NCBI GenBank assembly: GCA_002440225.1
Contig: DJSH01000053.1
Coordinates: 1 to 7,142, forward strand
Length of the DNA: 7,142 nt
DNA from: Candidatus Segatella violae
GTDB taxonomy: Bacteria > Bacteroidota > Bacteroidia > Bacteroidales > Bacteroidaceae
Reading direction: 5' to 3'
A model generated the notes under the pieces. That model was not told where the DNA came from. It did not search any database and saw nothing but the letters and a program-made list of their open reading frames with translations. The position numbers were made by a program, and so were the translations under genes. Position 1 is the stretch's first letter. Every line of letters begins with the position of its first letter. Below are positions 1-6,087 of this stretch, one piece after another.

Positions 1-50
1 CCTGGGCTAGGTGCTGTTGGGCTTACAGCCCGCTTTCATTTCACAGGGCG
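1..50. repeat. Fragment of a GC-rich dispersed-type intergenic repeat
   Basis: The window opens in non-coding, GC-rich sequence unlike the AT-rich leader that follows. It holds a 5-bp hairpin, GGGCT (19-23) and AGCCC (27-31) with a 3-nt loop, flanked by CCTGGGC (1-7) and CACAGGGCG (42-50). Alternating runs such as 'CCTGGGC', 'GGGCTTACAGCCC' and 'CAGGGCG' resemble short REP-like repeats I associate with intergenic regions of Bacteroides/Prevotella genomes. That family link is from memory, and only one partial copy is visible. The left part of the element probably lies before base 1. It could instead be the terminator region of the upstream gene. Confidence 0.45.
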
Positions 51-106
51 CATGAGGCAACTTGAAGAAAAAAAACGAAGCTCCTTGCAATTTTATGCCC
101 CAAACA

Positions 107-138
107 TTTTGTAGTTTCCCCAATACTTATTATCTTTG
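107..138 (+). promoter_or_regulatory. Bacteroidota-type promoter of upp
   Basis: TTTG at 107-110 and TATCTTTG at 131-138 match the Bacteroidota primary-sigma consensus (-33 TTTG, -7 TAnnTTTG), with a 20-bp spacer, inside the usual 19-21 bp. Transcription should begin around 143-147, leaving a leader of roughly 35 nt. This placement is the main reason to start upp at 179 and not at the upstream in-frame TTG at 62, which would lie outside the transcript. Confidence 0.8.
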
Positions 139-178
139 CAAAAATTTAGGCAAAAAATATAGCATAAAAACTACGACA

Positions 179-838
179 ATGGAAATTAACAATCTGAGCG
201 AGCACAACTGCATCATCAACCGTTACCTGGCAGAGATGCGTGACTGCGACTATCAAAAGAACCGACTTCTCTTTCGCAACAACATCATGAGAATCGGTGA
301 GTATGAGGCCTTTGAGATTTCAAAGACTCTCGATTACCAATCCACCAAGGTGACTACTCCACTTGGCGTAGCCCAAGTCGATCTTCCGACCGACAAGATT
401 GTCATTGGCACCATTTTCCGTGCCGGACTTCCGTTCCATCAAGGTTTTCTCAACATCTTCGACCACTCGGGCAACGCCTTCGTGAGCGCTTACCGTGAGT
501 ATACCAACGAGAGCCACACCGAGGTGGGCGTGCACATCGAGTATCTCGCCACTCCAGAGATCGAGGGCAAGACGCTCATCATCGCCGACCCTATGCTCGC
601 CACGGGCATCAGCATGGAGATGGGATTGAAGGCCATCCTCACCAAGGGACACCCTAAGCACATCCACGTGGCTTGCGTGCTGGCTGCGCCAGAGGGAATC
701 GAGCACATCAAGAAGACGTTCCCTGACGACAAGACCACCATCTGGTGTGCCAGCATCGACGAGGGCCTGAACGAGCACAAGTATATCGTGCCTGGCTTCG
801 GCGACGCCGGCGACCTCTGCTACGGTAGCAAGCTATAA
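179..838 (+). CDS. upp: Uracil phosphoribosyltransferase
   Basis: This 219-residue cytosolic enzyme of pyrimidine salvage makes UMP and pyrophosphate from uracil and PRPP. The PRPP-binding loop DPMLATGIS lies at residues 137-145. The uracil-binding C-terminal signature GFGDAGD is at 206-212, followed by the family's final Y-G-S-K. An FRAGL segment (R81) matches the conserved RAGL of the family. Length is near the usual 208-220 residues. The ORF is open back to a TTG at 62, but the ATG at 179 is preferred: it lies just after the predicted transcription start, and the 39 upstream residues do not resemble the family. The gene stands alone and converges on the nucleoside kinase, another UMP-forming salvage enzyme. 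No attenuator is seen in the short leader. Confidence 0.96.
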   Translation: MEINNLSEHNCIINRYLAEMRDCDYQKNRLLFRNNIMRIGEYEAFEISKTLDYQSTKVTTPLGVAQVDLPTDKIVIGTIFRAGLPFHQGFLNIFDHSGNAFVSAYREYTNESHTEVGVHIEYLATPEIEGKTLIIADPMLATGISMEMGLKAILTKGHPKHIHVACVLAAPEGIEHIKKTFPDDKTTIWCASIDEGLNEHKYIVPGFGDAGDLCYGSKL

Positions 839-848
839 AAATACGGAA

Positions 849-1079
849 TCTACTACACACTACACCACAGCTCTGTATCAAGCTAATAATCAAATGGTTA
901 AGGTGGTGTAATATTACGACTGACACTACACCAACACTACACCACACTACACCTTCAGCATGATGAGAAGGGGGTGTAGTGGGGTGTAGTGTGGGTGTAG
1001 TGTGAGCAAGCACACTACACACCAGATAAATATCTACAGCACAGCGATTTACACATTGCCGGGTGTAGTGTGAAGTAGA
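849..1079. repeat. Nested inverted-repeat array of GGTGTAGT octamers
   Basis: The octamer GGTGTAGT occurs exactly eight times: four as its complement ACTACACC (starts 859, 925, 936, 946) and four direct (973, 983, 994, 1062). Near copies start at 852, 905 and 1014. The inner six form arms 923-953 and 973-1003, complementary at 29 of 31 positions, around a 19-nt centre. Both mismatches (933/993 and 944/982) fall in spacers, so the octamers are intact. An outer pair, 849-866 and 1062-1079, matches at 17 of 18. Both dyads centre near 963-964. Inner octamers are 10-11 bp apart, about one helical turn. No credible protein is encoded. It could be a MITE-like element, a protein-binding array or a folded RNA. 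No clear target-site duplication is visible. Confidence 0.85.
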
Positions 1080-1124
1080 AATGCAAAAGTATAATACTAC
1101 GAAAGGAATAACACAACGAAAAGG

Positions 1125-1158
1125 ATGTGGCGACGTAACCCGAATTACGTCGCCACAT
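1125..1158. terminator. Perfect 14-bp hairpin, likely bidirectional terminator
   Basis: Bases 1125-1138 (ATGTGGCGACGTAA) are exactly complementary to 1145-1158, with a 6-nt loop CCCGAA. On the + strand the stem runs into TTTCATTT. On the - strand it is followed by CCTTTTCG. It lies between convergent genes, about 290 bp after upp and about 130 bp after the kinase stop, so it could end transcripts from both sides. The U-tracts are short and interrupted, so termination efficiency is uncertain. It could also be another dispersed palindromic repeat. Confidence 0.55.
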
Positions 1159-1166
1159 TTCATTTA

Positions 1167-1228
1167 CTGCCTCTACCTAGGCAGAAAACTGCCCCAACCT
1201 AGGCAGTCTCCTGCCCTAACTAGGCAGG
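1167..1228. repeat. Three tandem mini-hairpins, 22-bp period
   Basis: Three units, 1167-1184, 1189-1206 and 1211-1227, each begin CTGCC and end CTAGGCAG or its 1-nt-shorter form, with 4-nt spacers (1185-1188 and 1207-1210). Starts are exactly 22 bp apart. Each unit is itself an inverted repeat (CTGCC...GGCAG, 5-6 bp stem, 6-7 nt loop), and two contain the palindrome CCTAGG. The middles vary (TCTAC, CCAAC, CTAA) while the stems are kept, as in a family selected for or spreading by its hairpin. An intergenic minisatellite of Prevotella type is my best guess. A reading frame at 1081-1269 crosses it but looks like chance. Confidence 0.75.
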
Positions 1229-1287
1229 ATTCAAAACTACGCCTAATAGCACTCCAACCATACAGGTAGAAATAAATTTTCGTTCAA

Positions 1288-2952
1288 TTAGTAATGGAAC
1301 GAGCTGCCACCCAAGAACTCTCTCAATAGCGATGTAGGAGGCAGATTATTATAAGGTATTCCCTTGAAATACTTCAGGAACTTCAAGAGGCGATAGGCCT
1401 CGGCATATTCCTCGCAATTCTCCGGCACTTGCTGCAACAGCGGCTCGGCTTGCGTCTTGATGACCGCCAGCTCGTAGAGCATCGCCGTATTCAGCATCGC
1501 GTCGGCGTTCTCCTGGAACGGGAAGATCCACTTGTTCTCTCCCGCACGCACCGAAGGCCAACGATGGATGGTCTCTTGTGCCGAAACGCCACGATACTTG
1601 TAGTCGCGGATGATGCGACGAAGAAGGCGGTTGTCTGTAGTCGGGATATAGTTATGATTGTCAAGCAATATGGTGGTCAATGCCGACGCATACACCCTGA
1701 ATATCTGCTCGTTAGGGATATGCGAGGTAAGTTCTGGATTCAGGGCATGGATGCCCTCCACCACCAGCACATTGTTCGGCGCCATCTTCAGCTTCTTGCC
1801 ACTCTTCTTGCTCTTGCCGCTCTGGAAGTCGTATTTCGGCAATTCCACCTCCTCGCCACGGAAGAGAGCGTTAAACTGCTCGTTGATCAAGTCGAGGTCG
1901 AGCGCATAGATGCTCTCGTAGTCGTATTCGCCGTTCCCGTCCTTCGGTGTTCTCTCCCTATCTACGAAATAATCGTCGAGGGAAATCTGCAAAGGTTTCA
2001 GTCCGTTCACGGCGAGCTGTATCGAAAGTCGCTTGCAACTTGTGGTTTTGCCCGAAGACGAAGGTCCCGCCAGCAATACGAGTTTCACCCCCTTGCGCTG
2101 GGCTATCTCCTCGGCTATCTGAGCTATCTTCTTCTCTTGCAATGCCTCGCTGATATTAATGATGTCGGTGGCAAAGCCCTTTTCCACCGCCTGGTTGAAG
2201 TCGCCCACGGTACGGATGCCGAGGATGTCTTGCCAGCGATGGTGCTCCTTGAAAATCTCAAACATCTTGTCTTGTCGGGTCAGTTCGCCCAGCTCGTCGG
2301 GATTCTTGAGCGAAGGGATGCGCAGCAACATGCCGTCGTAATATTTCTCCAATCCGAAGAGATAGAGCTGCGAGGTGTTGGTGAGCAGCGTGCCATAATA
2401 GAAGTCCACATAGTCACCTATCTTATAATAGGTGGTGTAGATGGAACCGGAGGTCTTCAACAGTTTCACCTTCTCCACGTCGCCCTTCTCCTCGAAGAGG
2501 GCGATGGCATCCTCTGTAGGCACCACATATCGGCAGATAGGCATCTTGTCGGCGATGATCTTCTCCATGCGTCGACGTATCATGTTCACGTCCTCGTCGG
2601 TGATAGGACGGTCGAGCTTCACATCCACGTAGAAGCCATTCGACACCGGGATGTCAATGATGACGTCGGGGCTGAACGGGAACACATCCTTCACCGCCTT
2701 GCAGAGCACGAAGAAGAGCGTGCGAGTGTAGGCACGAGACCCCGAGGCGGAGGTCATGTCGAGGAACTCCACGTCCTTGTTGTTGTACACCCGAAAGTGC
2801 ATGCCCTCAACCTTGTTATTCACCCTAGCCGACACTGGTCCGTGCTCCATATTGAGGCCAAAATCAGAAAAAATATCAAAAAGTGTGCTTCCGATTGCGA
2901 CTTTTTGAGATTTTTTATTATTTTTGCAACGGATTTGAATCATCTGTTTCAT
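1288..2952 (-). CDS. Uridine/nucleoside kinase with threonyl-tRNA-synthetase-like N-terminus
   Basis: This 554-residue cytosolic protein is predicted to phosphorylate uridine (perhaps cytidine) to the monophosphate with ATP. Residues 1-65 look like a TGS domain. Residues 68-215 align with the second additional (editing) domain of ThrRS, including NGFYVDVKLDRPITDEDV at 105-122. A linker follows, then the kinase at about 285-490. The kinase has Walker A GPSSSGKTT (296-304, K302), LDDYF at 325-329 and the uridine-kinase/PRK segment with WPSVR and FPFQENADAMLN. The four ThrRS zinc/editing residues are all replaced (see findings), so tRNA editing is unlikely. Fused kinases of this kind are common in Bacteroidota. 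The start is the first in-frame ATG; another ATG three codons later is possible. It is transcribed away from the phosphate transporter. Confidence 0.9.
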   Translation of the reverse strand: MKQMIQIRCKNNKKSQKVAIGSTLFDIFSDFGLNMEHGPVSARVNNKVEGMHFRVYNNKDVEFLDMTSASGSRAYTRTLFFVLCKAVKDVFPFSPDVIIDIPVSNGFYVDVKLDRPITDEDVNMIRRRMEKIIADKMPICRYVVPTEDAIALFEEKGDVEKVKLLKTSGSIYTTYYKIGDYVDFYYGTLLTNTSQLYLFGLEKYYDGMLLRIPSLKNPDELGELTRQDKMFEIFKEHHRWQDILGIRTVGDFNQAVEKGFATDIINISEALQEKKIAQIAEEIAQRKGVKLVLLAGPSSSGKTTSCKRLSIQLAVNGLKPLQISLDDYFVDRERTPKDGNGEYDYESIYALDLDLINEQFNALFRGEEVELPKYDFQSGKSKKSGKKLKMAPNNVLVVEGIHALNPELTSHIPNEQIFRVYASALTTILLDNHNYIPTTDNRLLRRIIRDYKYRGVSAQETIHRWPSVRAGENKWIFPFQENADAMLNTAMLYELAVIKTQAEPLLQQVPENCEEYAEAYRLLKFLKYFKGIPYNNLPPTSLLREFLGGSSFHY

Positions 2953-3092
2953 TTGCGTTACGTTTATGTTACAATGTTAGACGATCTATCCCCCTCCCGA
3001 ACCAACTCGGAGAGAGAAATCAAAACTTTCGGGTAAAGGTACGAAGAAATTCGTTAACTTGGTGATTTTGACAACAAAAATTAAGTTATAAT
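2953..3092. promoter_or_regulatory. Divergent promoter region, kinase (-) and Na/Pi transporter (+)
   Basis: This 140-bp space must hold the promoters of both diverging genes. On the - strand TACCTTTA (3034-3041) differs from the -7 consensus TAnnTTTG at one base and would give a kinase leader of about 75 nt, but no TTTG sits at the right distance upstream. On the + strand TAACTTGG (3055-3062) and TGATTTTG (3063-3070) each match five of six positions, again without a good -33 box. A weak inverted repeat, CCCGAA near 2997 with TTCGGG at 3028-3033, lies between. The region is surely regulatory by position, but individual boxes are weak. Confidence 0.4.
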
Positions 3093-4802
3093 ATGTCGAT
3101 TTGGATATTTTTTAGGCTTATCGGAGCACTCGCCCTACTCATGTTCGGTATGAAGTCGATGAGCGACAGTTTGCAGAAGATGGCAGGACCACAGCTCCGC
3201 CATGTGTTAGGAACGATGACCACCAATCGTTTGACGGGCATCCTCTCGGGTACGCTCATCACGGCTGCGGTACAGTCTTCCACAGCCACCACGGTGATGA
3301 CGGTCTCGTTTGTCAACGCAGGTCTGCTCACCCTTGCCCAGGCCATCTCGGTCATCATGGGCGCCAACATCGGAACCACGCTCACCGCATGGATCATGAG
3401 CGCCGGATTCTCGTTCAACATCACCGACTTCGTATGGCCAGCCTTCTTCTTTGCCATCATCCTCATCTATAGCAAGAAGCGCAAGATAGTAGGCGATTTC
3501 ATCTTCGGTATATCCTTTATGTTCCTAGGTTTGGGAACCTTACGCCAAACCGGCATCGACATGGACCTGGCCCACAACCAGCCAGTGCTCGATTTCTTCG
3601 CTAGTTTCGACCCACATAGTTTTCTCACCACCATCGTCTTCCTCATCATCGGAAGCATACTCACCATGTGCGTACAGAGCTCGGCAGCCGTCATGGCCAT
3701 CACGATGATACTCTGTTCCACAGGCGTACTACCTATCTATCAAGGCATTGCGCTCGTGATGGGTGAGAACATCGGAACCACCGTAACCAGTAACGTGGCT
3801 GCGCTCACCGCCAACACGCAGGCTAGAAGAGCCGCCATGGCCCACATGGTGTTCAACATCTTCGGTGTGCTCTGGATACTCTGCGTCTTCAAGCCATTCA
3901 TCAACCTCGTGTGCGGCTGGGTGGGCTACGACGTAAACATGGAGAAGGGTGCCCCGGGCTTCTATGCCAACGCCGCCAAGCTCTCCTTTGTGCTCGCCGC
4001 CTTCCACACCACCTTCAACCTCTCCAACACCTTCATCCTCGTATGGTTCATCCCACAGATAGAGAAGTTGGTGTGCAAGATTATCCGTCCTAAGAAGAAC
4101 GCCGACGAGGACGACTTCCGCCTGCGCTTCATCCAGACGGGTATCATGAAGACCCCGGAAATCTCCGTCTTGGAGGCTCAGAAGGAAATCCACTCCTTCG
4201 CCGAGCGCATCCAGCGCATGTTTGGCATGGTAAAAGAGCTCTTGGGCGAGACCAATCCCGACAAATTCGTGAAACTCTTCACCCGCATCGAGAAATATGA
4301 GGGCATCTCCGACAACATGGAGATAGAGATAGCCAAGTATCTCGACCAGGTGAGCGACTCCCACCTATCAGACGAGACCAAGGCAAAGATTCGTGCCATG
4401 CTGCGCGAGATTTCCGAGATAGAGAGCATCGGCGACAGTTGCTACAACATCGCACGCACCATCAACCGCCGCATCAAGGGCAAGGAAGACTTCATCCCTA
4501 GCCAATACGAGCACATGCACCAGATGATGGAGCTCACCGACCAGGCGCTCACCCAGATGATCATCACGCTCGTGGGGCACAAGGGCGACAACGACGCCAA
4601 CCTCTCCTTCAACATCGAGAACGAAATCAACAATTATCGCAACCAGTTGAAGAGCCAGAACATCAACGACGTGAACAACCACCTCTACACCTACGCCATC
4701 GGCACGATGTACATGGACATCATACAGGAGTGCGAGAAACTGGGCGACTACGTGGTCAACGTGGTGGAGGCTCGCATGGGCGTGCGCCAGCACGAGGCGT
4801 AA
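3093..4802 (+). CDS. Na+/phosphate symporter family protein with PhoU-like C-terminal domain
   Basis: This 569-residue inner-membrane protein of the Na/Pi cotransporter (NptA/PNaS) family is predicted to import phosphate with sodium. The family's inverted duplication is clear. The first half has QSSTATT (Q61-S63) then GANIGTT (90-96). The second has QSSAAV (Q195-S197) then GENIGTT (224-230). Hydrophobic segments fill roughly residues 1-325. From about 352 the sequence becomes soluble, helical and charged, like PhoU, the regulator of phosphate uptake and signalling; many bacterial members carry this tail. The length fits the two-domain form. The ATG at 3093 follows an AT-rich leader with no Shine-Dalgarno, and the membrane domain starts at once, so the start is sound. 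Direction of transport and substrate are inferred from the family only. Confidence 0.92.
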   Translation: MSIWIFFRLIGALALLMFGMKSMSDSLQKMAGPQLRHVLGTMTTNRLTGILSGTLITAAVQSSTATTVMTVSFVNAGLLTLAQAISVIMGANIGTTLTAWIMSAGFSFNITDFVWPAFFFAIILIYSKKRKIVGDFIFGISFMFLGLGTLRQTGIDMDLAHNQPVLDFFASFDPHSFLTTIVFLIIGSILTMCVQSSAAVMAITMILCSTGVLPIYQGIALVMGENIGTTVTSNVAALTANTQARRAAMAHMVFNIFGVLWILCVFKPFINLVCGWVGYDVNMEKGAPGFYANAAKLSFVLAAFHTTFNLSNTFILVWFIPQIEKLVCKIIRPKKNADEDDFRLRFIQTGIMKTPEISVLEAQKEIHSFAERIQRMFGMVKELLGETNPDKFVKLFTRIEKYEGISDNMEIEIAKYLDQVSDSHLSDETKAKIRAMLREISEIESIGDSCYNIARTINRRIKGKEDFIPSQYEHMHQMMELTDQALTQMIITLVGHKGDNDANLSFNIENEINNYRNQLKSQNINDVNNHLYTYAIGTMYMDIIQECEKLGDYVVNVVEARMGVRQHEA

Positions 4803-4815
4803 TAGCAAAAAGACG

Positions 4816-4823
4816 TACCTTTG
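4816..4823 (+). promoter_or_regulatory. TACCTTTG, -7-like promoter box
   Basis: An exact match to TAnnTTTG lies 13 bp after the transporter stop. No TTTG is found 19-21 bp upstream, where the transporter's last codons lie, so only half the promoter is seen. If active, it would start a transcript near 4830 and lead into the possible small ORF beginning at 4870. Confidence 0.35.
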
Positions 4824-4869
4824 TGGCGAATCTATCTTCATAGTAAGTGTATAATTAAAACTCGAAAAT

Positions 4870-4988
4870 ATGAAAAGGCTATACACTACAACGAGAAAGT
4901 AATCGCCACCCAGTATGTGCTCGCCAACATCGGTAGATGTATGCCAGCCTACAAGAATGAGACTCCACAGATAGAAGTATGGTACTAA
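4870..4988 (+). pseudogene. Possible small ORF broken by a one-base shift
   Basis: The ATG at 4870 opens a frame that stops after ten codons (4900-4902). The next frame, which is open from 4806 to the TAA at 4986-4988, reads like real protein from 4875 on: A-I-H-Y-N-E-K-V-I-A-T-Q-Y-V-L-A-N-I-G, ending in Q-I-E-V-W-Y. One extra A in the AAAA run at 4873-4876 would join the ATG to this frame and give a protein of about 39 residues. I do not recognise it. It may be a decayed small gene, a slippage-controlled one, a sequencing error or chance. The upstream TACCTTTG box gives weak support for transcription. Confidence 0.3.
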
Positions 4989-5035
4989 AAGTAAGTTTTT
5001 TGGCAGAATATAGCCGAAAACTCAATTTTTTGTTG

Positions 5036-5043
5036 TAATTTTG
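5036..5043 (+). promoter_or_regulatory. TAATTTTG, -7 box of the dehydrogenase operon
   Basis: An exact TAnnTTTG match lies 32 bp before the ATG at 5076, placing the transcription start near 5048-5052. No good -33 TTTG is present at the expected spacing. The perfect palindrome AAATTGCAATTT (5050-5061) falls at or just after the predicted start. Confidence 0.55.
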
Positions 5044-5049
5044 CAGCCG

Positions 5050-5061
5050 AAATTGCAATTT
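5050..5061. promoter_or_regulatory. 12-bp perfect palindrome at the predicted transcription start
   Basis: AAATTGCAATTT reads the same on both strands and sits between the -7 box (5036-5043) and the start codon at 5076. By position it could be a repressor operator. Palindromes of this size arise easily in AT-rich leaders, so the call is tentative. Confidence 0.25.
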
Positions 5062-5075
5062 TACATAATTAATTA

Positions 5076-6071
5076 ATGAAGATTCTAGTAACGGGTGCGT
5101 CGGGATTCATCGGCAGCTACATCGTGGAAGAAGCCTTGCGACAAGGCATGGAGACCTGGGCGGCAGTGCGTCCTACCAGTTCGAAGAAGTATCTGCAAGA
5201 CGAGCGCATCCATTTCATCAATCTCAATCTTTCTTCACAGGAAGAACTTGAGAAAGAACTCGCCCCACACGAGTTCGACTATATCGTGCATGCTGCAGGT
5301 GCCACCAAGTGCCTGCATGCTGCTGATTTCTATAAGGTTAACACCGATGGAACCAAGCATCTGGTAGCTGCCATCATGCATCTTCAGATGCCAATCAAGC
5401 GATTTGTATTCATCAGCTCGCTTAGCATCTTTGGTGCCATCCGTGAGGAACAGCCATACCAGGAAATCTCCGAGCACGACACCCCTAAGCCCAACACGGC
5501 CTACGGCAAGAGCAAGTTGGAGGCCGAGCGTTATCTCGACAGCATCGGCAACAATTTTCCCTATATTGTCCTGCGCCCTACTGGCGTATATGGTCCACGA
5601 GAGAAAGACTATTTCCTCATGGCAAAAAGCATCAAGCAACACATCGACTTCGCTGTGGGCTACAAGCGACAGGACATCACATTCGTCTACGTACAGGATG
5701 TGGTGCAGGCTGTGTTCCTCGCCCTCGACCACGGCATGAACGGCAGAAAGTATTTCCTCAGCGATGGCGAGGTGTATCAGTCGTCCACTTTCAGCGACTT
5801 GATACAGAAGGAGTTGGGCGATCCATGGATGCTGCGCATCAAGGCTCCGATATGGGTGTTGCGCATCGTCACCTTCCTGGGCGAGTACATCGGCAGGATG
5901 ACCGGCAAGATGTCGGCGCTCAACAACGACAAGTACAACATTCTGAAGCAACGCAACTGGCGATGCGACATCGAGCCAGCCATGGACGAACTGGGCTACC
6001 ATCCCCACTACCCTTTGGAACGCGGCGTGAAACTCGCCATCAAATGGTATAAGGAGAACGGATGGCTGTAA
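5076..6071 (+). CDS. NAD(P)-dependent epimerase/dehydratase (extended SDR) family protein
   Basis: This 331-residue soluble oxidoreductase has an extended short-chain dehydrogenase fold. The Rossmann motif GASGFIG (7-13) begins at the N-terminus, so the ATG at 5076 is secure. HAAGA follows at 72-76, the FISSLSIFG segment with the likely catalytic serine at 112-120, and the catalytic pair Y143 and K147 in YGKSK. RPTGVYGPRE (167-176) is typical of nucleotide-sugar epimerase and 3-beta-hydroxysteroid-dehydrogenase-like members. The substrate cannot be read from sequence. The next gene, 16 bp downstream on the same strand, is a PAP2/AUR1-like membrane protein, so a lipid or lipid-linked substrate is possible: a sugar head group, or a keto-lipid as for the ceramide reductase CerR of Caulobacter. 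That functional link is inference. Confidence 0.9.
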   Translation: MKILVTGASGFIGSYIVEEALRQGMETWAAVRPTSSKKYLQDERIHFINLNLSSQEELEKELAPHEFDYIVHAAGATKCLHAADFYKVNTDGTKHLVAAIMHLQMPIKRFVFISSLSIFGAIREEQPYQEISEHDTPKPNTAYGKSKLEAERYLDSIGNNFPYIVLRPTGVYGPREKDYFLMAKSIKQHIDFAVGYKRQDITFVYVQDVVQAVFLALDHGMNGRKYFLSDGEVYQSSTFSDLIQKELGDPWMLRIKAPIWVLRIVTFLGEYIGRMTGKMSALNNDKYNILKQRNWRCDIEPAMDELGYHPHYPLERGVKLAIKWYKENGWL

Positions 6072-6087
6072 ATTAAACAAAGAGAAA

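Noticed and set aside
62..178. N-terminal extension of upp from a TTG start
   Set aside because: The 39 extra residues do not resemble the family, and the promoter at 107-138 lies inside this stretch.
849..1079. Repeat array as a CRISPR array
   Set aside because: Repeats are 8 bp in both orientations with 2-3 bp inner spacers, which is not CRISPR architecture, and no cas gene is present.
708..1163. 151-residue - frame across the octamer array
   Set aside because: It runs antisense into upp and consists largely of translated ACTACACC repeats (H-T-T-P-like runs).
1232..1239. TAGTTTTG on the - strand as a promoter
   Set aside because: No -33 box at the right distance and no gene downstream on that strand in the window; likely chance.
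1081..1269. 62-residue + frame across the hairpin and mini-hairpin repeats
   Set aside because: Its sequence is mostly translated repeat and palindrome, with no recognisable domain and no promoter.
1429..3036. 535-residue + frame opposite the kinase
   Set aside because: It is antisense to a well-supported gene. Its His/Val/Leu-rich composition is typical of a shadow frame.
2953..3092. Riboswitch or tRNA in the divergent gap
   Set aside because: Only one weak inverted repeat is present, with no cloverleaf or known aptamer motif that I can recognise.
4997..5020. Hairpin TTTTTGGC/GCCGAAAA as a terminator
   Set aside because: Only three G-C pairs, one wobble and A-T pairs. The following T run is offset by several bases, so it is too weak to call.
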